From: Treponema primitia ZAS-1
Lineage (GTDB): Bacteria > Spirochaetota > Spirochaetia > Treponematales > Breznakiellaceae
Direction: 5' to 3'
Assembly: GCF_000297095.1 (NCBI RefSeq)
Contig: NZ_AEEA01000104.1
Coordinates: 1 to 20,132 of the forward strand
DNA: 20,132 nucleotides
Of the stretch, positions 14,392-20,132 are shown one piece after another. The position numbers and the translations under genes are program-made. A model generated the notes under the pieces. It did no database searches. It saw nothing but the letters and a program-made list of their open reading frames with translations, and had not been told where the DNA came from. Within the stretch, counting starts at the first letter, position 1; each line of letters opens with the position of its first letter.

Positions 14392-15087
14392 TCAGCCGAT
14401 GGTTGTTCCCAGGAACTTTTCTCCCCGGAGTATTTTTTTAAGGTTTTCCAGGTCGCGCCCTGCGGCGCAGATAACCCGCAGGCCGAGCTCCGCGGCGCGC
14501 CGGCTTGCTATGGGGTCGAAGGGGACATTCTTGCCCGGGGTCCATTCATCCCCAACCAGGATACGGAAATCCGGCCAGGAGATGGCGTCTATCGGCTTTG
14601 CCTGGGGGTTTTTCTTGGGATCATCCGTGTAGACCCGCTCAATGTTGGAGAGGTTGATCACCGAGTCTGCCCGGAACCGTTCCGCCAGAAGCACGGCGTC
14701 GTTGTCCGAGGAGAAGCCCGGTTTCCAGCCCGCAGCTACCAGGACTTTCCCGGTCATATCCGCCGCTTGGGTGGGGTCCGTAATCACATCCTGGGAACAC
14801 CACTCGCCCATAAGAGCCCTGACCAGCTGGGCATTGAGTCTGGTAGCCATTACCCCGATCCAATCAGCCTCGTTGTTATCGGCTTTTTTGCCCCCGGTTG
14901 CGGAGATTTCCCGGTAGGCATTCTGGTAGACCCGGGCGGGTCCGCCGCCGCCGACCACAAAGATGAAACGCCGTTCCGCCTCCGCCTCAAGAAATTCCCG
15001 GATCAGGGCGACAAAGTTCTTTAAAAAGGCTTCGTCCACCGTATCGGGGGCTACAATAGAACCACCCAGAGAAATGACCGTTATCAT
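14392..15087 (-). CDS. pyrH: UMP kinase, archaeal-type (amino acid kinase family)
   Basis: This 231-aa kinase makes UDP from UMP and ATP in pyrimidine nucleotide synthesis. Amino-acid-kinase features are SLGGSIVAP at the N-terminus, VVGGGGPAR (44-52), an acidic centre with FSSDNDAVLLAE (129-140), NIERVYTDDPKKNPQAK, and an FDPIAS segment before the last helix. The closing LENLKKILRGEKFLGTTI is like archaeal UMP kinases, and the bacterial PyrH N-terminal and GTP-effector features are not obvious. This suggests the archaeal-like branch, which I recall also in spirochaetes; a search should confirm it. AAGGAG lies 7 nt before the ATG. The gene follows the transglutaminase lipoprotein gene by 24 bases and may be read from that operon. 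Confidence 0.85.
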   Translation of the reverse strand: MITVISLGGSIVAPDTVDEAFLKNFVALIREFLEAEAERRFIFVVGGGGPARVYQNAYREISATGGKKADNNEADWIGVMATRLNAQLVRALMGEWCSQDVITDPTQAADMTGKVLVAAGWKPGFSSDNDAVLLAERFRADSVINLSNIERVYTDDPKKNPQAKPIDAISWPDFRILVGDEWTPGKNVPFDPIASRRAAELGLRVICAAGRDLENLKKILRGEKFLGTTIG

Positions 15088-15111
15088 ACCATGCTCCTTA
15101 TGGATAATCTT

Positions 15112-16746
15112 TCACTGATAGTAGACACCGTTGATTGTAACGTCACTCCACAGTGATGAATAGGACTCCAAACCACCCACGGCTTCTTCCCAGAGGTTCT
15201 GCAGGGCATAATCCCTTTCCCGTACGGCAACCCGGCCCCGGGGATCCATATGGGAGAGGGTGGTAAAGCCCCGGGAGAAGCTTATCCGCTGGTTGTCCAG
15301 GTTGCCAAAGTAGTAGTTTGCCCTATCCGCCCGGAGTATAAAAGACGGCGGGGCAGCGCCTGCCCCCAGGGCTGGATCCACCGGTATCCAGCCAAAACCA
15401 TCTATCCAGAATTCGGCCCAATAATGACGGCTGAGCATACGGTTCCGGTCCAGGAGGACCCCGGAGACGGGAATTGCAGGTATACCCGCGGAACGGGCCA
15501 TGGTACAGAAGAGTAGGGCAGCCCTATAGGGGTCCGCTTTTTTTTCTTCCAGGGCTTCCAGGGGTCCGCCCGCAAGCTCTTCCCACTGGATTCCCCCCTT
15601 GGTGAGGAGATACTCGTAGATACGCTGGGCCCGAATATAGGGGTTTTGTTCCCTCCCTATAAGGGCGGCGGTCTGCTCTTTTATCCGGGGATCATCCGAA
15701 GGGATCCGGGAGCTGGGCGCGGTATAGGCAGCCCTAACCGGGGAGGCTAAGGAAGCGGTGTTTCCGGAGGCGATTGTTATGGAATTGGTCCTGATATCGG
15801 TTTCTACCGTATAAACCTCCACCAGATAGGACAGGCTGATCCCCGCAGCGGTATTACTTTCTAAATTCTGCATCTGAAAAAGGGAGGTTCCCCGATAATT
15901 TTCAATAAAGGGCTCCACATTACGGGATAGGATCCGGATATTCCGCTGGGAAGCAGAATTGACCGGCTGGGGAAGCCAAAGGTAAAGCCGGTTTGGCCCT
16001 TCCGCCTCCTGAACCCGGATATCCACGGCGTAGGAAATAGCGTAGTTCCGTTTATCCTTATAGGTCTTGGTTCCCGGTTTGCCGATGATGTCGAAAAACA
16101 TCGGCCTGGCGTTTCCCCGTGGGGTATGGACCGTGAGGTTCCCCCCGATAGCTCCGTCGGGAACCCTGACCCGGATTTCCCGCTCACTCCAAAGCTCATA
16201 GCCAAATTCGGTTTCCGAAACTTCTACCGAACCCGGGCCGCTTACCCCTGTCGGCGCCGACGGGGACAGTTGTGCATCCCAGGCAAAAAACACCCCACCG
16301 CCCTCTCGGGAGGCGCCGAAACCGCTTCCCCGGATGGTTACCACGGAACCCACCGCCCCGGCCGGAGGTTCTATGGAGAGGATGTTGGGCTCAATACCGG
16401 TATATTCCCCCTGGATAGTCTGGGGCATGGTTGACCGGTTGGAAAACAGGGCGGAGTTGCTTTTTCTATTGCCCCGGTAAACACAGACCAGTCCGGAATC
16501 TCCAAACTCGGGGATCCGTACCAGAATCCGGGTATCGGTCCATTCAATGTAGGATGAAGTGGTGGGGGTTATCCCCCCTATGGTAACGTAGGATTCTTCC
16601 CGGGTAGCTCCAAAATTTTCCCCTGTTATAGTGAGGACCTCCCCCATTATCCCTATCCGGGGACTAATCAAGTGGATCCGGGGCTGTCGGTCTATACATG
16701 AAAAAAAAAGGAGTATGAATGGAAAAAATAAGAAGAGCCGTCTCAT
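15112..16746 (-). CDS. Lipoprotein with two TIG domains and a transglutaminase-like domain
   Basis: The 544-aa precursor has a hydrophobic signal ending in a lipobox (LFFSC, lipid-modified Cys17), so the mature protein should be membrane-anchored outside the cytoplasm. Two IPT/TIG immunoglobulin-like domains follow (about 23-105 and 120-222, with TITGENFGA and TIRGSGFGA turns), then a beta-rich linker region. A transglutaminase-like domain (about 355-480) carries the triad C414 (LLFCTMARSAGIPA), H441 (RHYWAEFW) and D457 (GWIPVDPALG). It could cross-link, cleave or otherwise modify envelope protein or peptidoglycan; the reaction is not known. The gene overlaps the upstream gene by ATGA and is the last of the sigma-factor operon. 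A T9 tract on the coding strand sits inside the signal-peptide codons (16701-16709). Confidence 0.88.
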   Translation of the reverse strand: MRRLFLFFPFILLFFSCIDRQPRIHLISPRIGIMGEVLTITGENFGATREESYVTIGGITPTTSSYIEWTDTRILVRIPEFGDSGLVCVYRGNRKSNSALFSNRSTMPQTIQGEYTGIEPNILSIEPPAGAVGSVVTIRGSGFGASREGGGVFFAWDAQLSPSAPTGVSGPGSVEVSETEFGYELWSEREIRVRVPDGAIGGNLTVHTPRGNARPMFFDIIGKPGTKTYKDKRNYAISYAVDIRVQEAEGPNRLYLWLPQPVNSASQRNIRILSRNVEPFIENYRGTSLFQMQNLESNTAAGISLSYLVEVYTVETDIRTNSITIASGNTASLASPVRAAYTAPSSRIPSDDPRIKEQTAALIGREQNPYIRAQRIYEYLLTKGGIQWEELAGGPLEALEEKKADPYRAALLFCTMARSAGIPAIPVSGVLLDRNRMLSRHYWAEFWIDGFGWIPVDPALGAGAAPPSFILRADRANYYFGNLDNQRISFSRGFTTLSHMDPRGRVAVRERDYALQNLWEEAVGGLESYSSLWSDVTINGVYYQ

Positions 16747-17288
16747 TCCGGTAACGCGCGCTCCGGAGAGGAATTGTTTGCCGTCGCAGAGGATTCTCTT
16801 GCGGGTTCTGTATAGGGGCGTAGTTCCAGTTGAATTTCTATATGGGCTTCGTTTTCGGAACTTACCTTTCCCAGGGGGAAGAAGTATATCTGTTCACCGA
16901 ATTCCAGGGGGATGGACTGAAGGGTCGTTTGGTAACGGATCCCTTGGTTGGGCACATTTATCCAGATCTGGCCTTGGGCAACCAGAAGGCTCCGCCCATT
17001 TTCCTGTTGATAGGGGGTGAACTGGGCAAAAACCACAACATTTTCCCCGATAAGCTTAAGGCTCACCGGCCTACCCAGGATAGTTATCTTGGAATTGTTG
17101 GAATTCCAGATTTCGTCCTGGTTTTGCTCCACTATCCTGGCAACGATGTTCAGCACCACCGCCCGTTCCCGCAGACCGGGCAGCATACTATCCGGAAACG
17201 CTTCCTGGCCGGAAACTGTCACACCGGCGGCCAAAAATAGCAAACCGCCGATGAATGTAAGCCTCTGTAAATAAGGATGCCGGTTCAT
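16743..17288 (-). CDS. Hypothetical exported protein of the sigma-factor operon
   Basis: I do not recognise a named family for this 181-aa protein. It has an N-terminal signal peptide (positive residues, then a hydrophobic run at about 11-25, probable cleavage near the SGQ/E at 26-29). A short helix (36-62) and a probable beta-sandwich region (66-157) of alternating hydrophobic strands follow, then a Ser/Glu-rich disordered tail. There is no lipobox and no second membrane segment, so it is probably periplasmic or surface-exposed. The gene is linked by ATGA overlaps to the anti-sigma gene upstream and the TIG-transglutaminase lipoprotein downstream. A function together with that lipoprotein is likely but inferred. 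Confidence 0.8.
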   Translation of the reverse strand: MNRHPYLQRLTFIGGLLFLAAGVTVSGQEAFPDSMLPGLRERAVVLNIVARIVEQNQDEIWNSNNSKITILGRPVSLKLIGENVVVFAQFTPYQQENGRSLLVAQGQIWINVPNQGIRYQTTLQSIPLEFGEQIYFFPLGKVSSENEAHIEIQLELRPYTEPARESSATANNSSPERALPE

Positions 17289-17836
17289 CGGGATCCTTCG
17301 GACTTCCGTCCGCTGTAATCTGCCGCCCGGATCATGGCCGGTTCTCCGGAACTCATAAAATTCCTACTTTCCGGCAGGCGGATTATTACGATATCCGAAG
17401 AATCATCCCCCAAATATTGTAAAACCCCATTCAAATCTGAAATGGGCATAATTGTTTGCATATCCAGGGAGGCCAGGGTTGAATCTGCAGGAGCGGTGTC
17501 CGGAGTACTTCGAAGGAAGAAGAAGCCAAAAGCGAGGATCAGCGCAGCAGCTGTGGCAGCAAGCAGGGGCAGGGGCACCGAAACGGAGCGGCCCCAAATC
17601 TGTACCGGACGCTCCCGGATCGCCGCATCGGGGTTACTAAGCCGCTGCCAGACCCGTTCCGTTAGGGCAGCCGCAGAGAACCGCTCTTCTTCCAGTGTTC
17701 CGGAAAGCTGCCGGAACTGTTCCAAACGGCTTGTACAGTGGGAACAATCCCGAAGATGGGCTTCAAGCTTTTCTTTCCAGGGAGACGGCAATTCCCCATC
17801 GTAATAAAGGGAAAGTATTTGAGGATCAGGGCACAT
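17285..17836 (-). CDS. Zinc-finger anti-sigma factor, single membrane span
   Basis: This 183-aa protein is expected to hold the neighbouring ECF sigma factor at the membrane. The N-terminal zinc-binding anti-sigma domain starts MCPDPQILSLYYDGEL and has HLRDCSHC, the H-x3-C-x2-C signature (27-34). One transmembrane helix lies at about 82-106, and the C-terminal 75 residues would face the periplasm. I chose the ATG at 17836 because AAGGA lies 8 nt upstream and family members begin MCPD. The ATG at 17845 has no room for a ribosome site. With this start it overlaps the sigma gene by 11 bases and the next gene by ATGA. Its C-terminal part is not recognised as a sensor domain. Confidence 0.88.
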   Translation of the reverse strand: MCPDPQILSLYYDGELPSPWKEKLEAHLRDCSHCTSRLEQFRQLSGTLEEERFSAAALTERVWQRLSNPDAAIRERPVQIWGRSVSVPLPLLAATAAALILAFGFFFLRSTPDTAPADSTLASLDMQTIMPISDLNGVLQYLGDDSSDIVIIRLPESRNFMSSGEPAMIRAADYSGRKSEGSR

Positions 17837-18380
17837 ATGAACCATCCTTGCGGAAGGGGCCTTCCGCTTTTAAAAGCCCGGCCAGACGTTCCCGGGCTCT
17901 GAATACCCGGACCTTCACATTACCTTCACTAATGCCAAGAACTTGGCCAATTTTCTTATAATTAAGCTCACCATATTCTCTTAAAATTAAAACCATCCGT
18001 AAATTCTTCGGCAATTTTCGCAATGCCTCCTGAATTTCCTCCTTGGATTCCTTCTTTAACAGCGCGCTTTCGCCGGTCTCCGGGCTCCGAATATCTTCCC
18101 GAAAGGCCTTTTGATAGGCTTTTCGCTCTCTGTCCTTACGTTTCGCATAATTCAGAGATGCGTTTGTTGCCACCCTGATAAGCCAGTACTTGGCCTCCTC
18201 GGGGTTGGGGAAAACCATCTTTTTTTCGTACAGCCGGAAAAAAGCATCCTGACAAAGGTCCTCTGCAGCTTCCTCGCTGTTGGTTATACGGTACACCACC
18301 CGAAACAGTATAGGAAATACGGTATCGTAAAGCCGGCGGAACTCTGCAACAGACTCATCCCCCTCTGATCCTGAAAACAA
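17826..18380 (-). CDS. ECF (extracytoplasmic function) sigma-70 factor
   Basis: This 184-aa alternative sigma factor contains region 2 (about 14-82: LFRVVYRITNSEEAAEDLCQ, FRLYE, WLIRVATNASLNYAKRKDR) and region 4 (about 117-170: LPKNLRMVLILREYGELNYK, ISEGNVKVRVFRARERL). No sigma 1.1 or 3 domain and no extra C-terminal domain is present. It uses TTG as start codon, 5 nt after AAGGGG; no ATG or GTG is available nearby. The anti-sigma gene overlaps its end, the usual pair arrangement. ECF operons are often autoregulated, and the 48-base gap before it holds a GTTAA-N-TTAAC palindrome. Which signal is sensed cannot be told. Confidence 0.93.
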   Translation of the reverse strand: MFSGSEGDESVAEFRRLYDTVFPILFRVVYRITNSEEAAEDLCQDAFFRLYEKKMVFPNPEEAKYWLIRVATNASLNYAKRKDRERKAYQKAFREDIRSPETGESALLKKESKEEIQEALRKLPKNLRMVLILREYGELNYKKIGQVLGISEGNVKVRVFRARERLAGLLKAEGPFRKDGSYVP

Positions 18381-18428
18381 TTTATCCCCTTGGTTGTTAC
18401 ATTATTCTACAGTTAAATTAACGGCGCT
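18381..18428 (-). promoter_or_regulatory. Putative promoter region of the sigma-factor operon
   Basis: This 48-base gap between cysS and the sigma gene is AT-rich. It contains the 11-bp palindrome GTTAA-A-TTAAC (18412-18422) and, reading the - strand, TAGAAT and TGTAAC segments. No convincing sigma-70 -35/-10 pair is visible. An ECF-type promoter recognised by the operon's own product is possible but unproven, and read-through from cysS is also possible. Confidence 0.3.
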
Positions 18429-19892
18429 TTATATACGGCGCCATACGGCGCCCTTGGGGCCATCTTCCAGCAAAATTCCCCGCTCTTTTAGGGTATCCCG
18501 TATACGATCCGCGGTATTAAAATCCTTTGCCTTCTTCGCCTCCGCCCGTTTCGCTATCAACGCTTCAATTTCCGCTATTTCTTCCGGGTTTCCCCGGTTT
18601 GTATCCAATCGTTTCTCCGCTTCGGCGGCCGCCCGGGCAAAGATGCCCAGCCCCAGTATACGGTCCATCTCGAAGGCCGTTTGTAGGGCATCTGCGCTTT
18701 GCACCGTGCCATCTCTTAGCAGCCCCCAGAGTTCCGCCAGAGCCCGGGGTGTGTTAAGGTCTTCATCCAGGGCTTTGTCAAAAGCCTCAAGATAGGTCCC
18801 TGCCTTTCCTTGGGTAAGCGAATCCGGCAAAGTCCCCTTAACGGTGGGAAGACCCCCGGCTTTTTCCACCAGGGCCAATATACGGTCTCCCAGAGATTTC
18901 CGGGCGTTCCGGGCGCCGTCCAGGGCATCGTAGGAGAATTGGATTTGGCTGCGGTAATGGCCCCCCAGGAGGAAGTACCGGTAGTCCAGGGCATCGTAGC
19001 CATCGTCAACCAGGGTCTGGAGGGTGAGAAAGTTCCCGGAGGATTTGGACATCTTCCCCTTATCCTGGATAAGAAATTCGTTGTGGACCCAGTAATTCAC
19101 CCAGGGATGCTTTTTGGTAGCCGCCTCACTCTGGGCAATCTCGTTGGTGTGGTGAATGGTAATGTGGTCGATACCCCCGGCGTGGATATCAAACTGTTCC
19201 CCCAGGTACTTAATACTCATGGCGGAACATTCGATATGCCAGCCCGGATACCCCCGGCCCCAGGGACTGTCCCAGACCAGGGCTTGGTTTTCAAATTTGC
19301 TCTTGGTAAACCAGAGGACAAAGTCGTAGGGATTCTGTTTATTTTCGTCTACTTCGATCCGGGCTCCGGGTTTACGATCTTCAAGGTTGATCAGCGCCAA
19401 GTCCCCGTAGGAAGCAAACTTAGTGATATCGAAATAGAGGTTCCCCCCGGCGGAGTAGGTAAACCCGTTAGCCTCGATCCGCTTGATCAGGGCGATCATC
19501 TCCTGTATATGCTCCGTAGCCTTACAGACCACCGTGGGGCGGATGATATTCATCCTCCCCGTATCGTTGAAAAAGGCATTGGTATAGAAATCCGCAACTT
19601 CCAGGACCGTCTTGCCCCGTTCCTCCGCGGATTTTACCATTTTGTCGTCCCCGCTGTCGTTATCCCCGGAAAGGTGCCCCACATCGGTGATATTCATCAC
19701 ATGGGTTACGGTATACCCCCGCCGTCGCAGGGTCCGTACCAGAATATCGTGGGTAAGGTAGGCCCGGAGGTTTCCGATATGGGCATAATTATAAACCGTG
19801 GGCCCGCAGCCGTAAAAGCCAACCTCGTTTTGTTTAATCGACTCAAAAACCTGTAGTTTCCGTCCCAGGGTGTTATAGAGGGTTAACGCCAT
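18429..19892 (-). CDS. cysS: Cysteinyl-tRNA synthetase
   Basis: This 487-aa class I aminoacyl-tRNA synthetase charges tRNA-Cys. The zinc site is C29 (FYGCGPTVY), C222 (GWHIECSAMS), H247 and E251 (IHHTNEIAQS). HIGN (38-41) and KMSKS (280-284) are the signature ATP motifs. The helical C-terminal domain (about 320-487) ends with the common KDFNTADRIRDTLKERGI-like segment. Length and motifs are normal (E. coli 461 aa). No Shine-Dalgarno precedes the ATG; instead, a TTGATT/TACAGT promoter ends 5 bases before it, suggesting a leaderless mRNA. It lies 48 bases upstream of the sigma-factor gene on the same strand. Confidence 0.97.
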   Translation of the reverse strand: MALTLYNTLGRKLQVFESIKQNEVGFYGCGPTVYNYAHIGNLRAYLTHDILVRTLRRRGYTVTHVMNITDVGHLSGDNDSGDDKMVKSAEERGKTVLEVADFYTNAFFNDTGRMNIIRPTVVCKATEHIQEMIALIKRIEANGFTYSAGGNLYFDITKFASYGDLALINLEDRKPGARIEVDENKQNPYDFVLWFTKSKFENQALVWDSPWGRGYPGWHIECSAMSIKYLGEQFDIHAGGIDHITIHHTNEIAQSEAATKKHPWVNYWVHNEFLIQDKGKMSKSSGNFLTLQTLVDDGYDALDYRYFLLGGHYRSQIQFSYDALDGARNARKSLGDRILALVEKAGGLPTVKGTLPDSLTQGKAGTYLEAFDKALDEDLNTPRALAELWGLLRDGTVQSADALQTAFEMDRILGLGIFARAAAEAEKRLDTNRGNPEEIAEIEALIAKRAEAKKAKDFNTADRIRDTLKERGILLEDGPKGAVWRRI

Positions 19893-19897
19893 GATTT

Positions 19898-19926
19898 ACT
19901 GTAGGGGAAAAAATCGAAAAAATCAA
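19898..19926 (-). promoter_or_regulatory. Promoter of cysS, possibly giving a leaderless mRNA
   Basis: On the - strand TTGATT (19921-19926), a 17-base T-rich spacer and TACAGT (19898-19903) resemble sigma-70 elements. The cysS ATG begins only 5 bases after the -10, so the predicted transcription start falls at or beside the A of the start codon. The layout resembles that of the aldolase promoter at 4812-4840 (CCCCTACA before the -10). Confidence 0.5.
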
Positions 19927-20003
19927 GGGCGGTAGGTGCGGGTCTATGCCGATCGGTGCCGGTTCGGAAACAACGTCTCTTTTTTTCGGATTTATCGGCA
20001 AAT

Positions 20004-20132
20004 CGGGAGGGAAGAGGGGCATCCCCGGCGCTCGCACGCTTGTAGAGTCTGCTTCCGCAGCCCCGCTGCGCGGGTCTACTCCAGCAGGGAATTCCAAATG
20101 TGCTTGACCGGGGATGCCCCTCTTCCCTCCCG
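20004..20132. repeat. Perfect 25-bp inverted repeats around a structured 79-nt centre (MITE-like)
   Basis: The left arm at 20004-20028 (starts CGGGAGGGAAGAGGGGC) and the right arm at 20108-20132 are exact reverse complements over 25 bases. The right arm ends at the window edge, so the repeat could be longer. The 79-base centre is itself folded, with GTAGA (20042-20046) pairing with TCTAC (20075-20079) around CGCAG-CCCCG-CTGCG (20056-20070). Each arm also holds a small GGGG-CAT-CCCC hairpin. No gene fits inside. It could be a miniature transposable element, a large terminator-like hairpin, or an intergenic repeat. No target-site duplication can be checked, because the right flank is absent. 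Confidence 0.8.

Noticed and set aside
17285..17845. Earlier ATG at 17845 as the anti-sigma start
   Set aside because: AAGG abuts this ATG with no spacer, whereas the ATG at 17836 has AAGGA 8 nt upstream and gives the usual MCPD beginning.
18810..19856. 348-codon open frame on the + strand inside cysS
   Set aside because: It is antisense to a complete cysteinyl-tRNA synthetase, with no ribosome site and no familiar motif.
19873..20097. 74-codon open frame on the - strand upstream of cysS
   Set aside because: It crosses the cysS start, the promoter and the inverted-repeat centre. Its composition is low in complexity and there is no ribosome site.
20004..20132. Inverted repeat considered as a T-box leader of cysS
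   Set aside because: I found no T-box consensus or specifier arrangement, and the predicted cysS promoter lies between the repeat and the gene.

Overview
The window looks like chromosomal DNA of a spirochaete, most likely Treponema and possibly one of the GC-richer gut treponemes. The supporting clues are a long pyrophosphate-dependent phosphofructokinase, a TIG-domain transglutaminase lipoprotein, archaeal-type UMP kinase and the general gene content. No single marker proves the species, so this is inference. Coding density is very high: no gene-free stretch exceeds 300 bases, and there are many stop/start overlaps. I see no prophage, transposase, CRISPR array or tRNA gene.

Layout. (1) At 56-172 on the + strand is a 5S rRNA, the tail of an rRNA operon that enters from the left. 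(2) At 183-4778 on the - strand is a sugar-acid catabolism locus. It holds an IlvD/Edd-type dehydratase, a GntR/FCD regulator, 2-keto-3-deoxygluconate (KDG) kinase and a KDPG aldolase carrying a C-terminal VOC/glyoxalase-like domain. Together these would convert an aldonate to KDG, then KDPG, then pyruvate and glyceraldehyde-3-phosphate. Three palindromes with the core CATC-N-GATG lie at its promoters and are probably the regulator's operators. (3) At 5059-7458 on the + strand are a DHH-DHHA1-CBS-CBS protein and a calcineurin-like phosphoesterase. (4) At 7461-10721 on the - strand are a UvrD/Rep-family helicase, a COG2426-type membrane protein and the RdgB/HAM1 pyrophosphatase. RdgB contains four in-frame copies of an 18-bp repeat. 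(5) At 10759-12678 on the + strand is RecQ, whose 3' end overlaps the next gene convergently.

(6) At 12653-15087 on the - strand are PPi-dependent phosphofructokinase and archaeal-type UMP kinase. (7) At 15112-18380 on the - strand is a tightly overlapping four-gene operon: ECF sigma factor, zinc-finger anti-sigma factor, a small exported protein, and a lipoprotein with two TIG domains and a transglutaminase domain. This looks like a self-contained envelope-stress or envelope-processing module. (8) At 18429-19892 on the - strand is cysteinyl-tRNA synthetase, with a promoter placed so close to the ATG that the mRNA may be leaderless. (9) At 20004-20132 are perfect 25-bp inverted repeats around a structured 79-nt centre, cut by the window edge.

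How the genes fit together. The KDG branch feeds glyceraldehyde-3-phosphate and pyruvate into the same glycolytic trunk that the PPi-dependent phosphofructokinase controls. The central block is nucleic-acid and nucleotide housekeeping. The sigma-factor operon is a separate regulatory unit. The most notable items are the three-operator regulon with helically phased sites, the sigma/anti-sigma/TIG-transglutaminase operon, the repeat insertion in RdgB, and the inverted-repeat element at the right edge.
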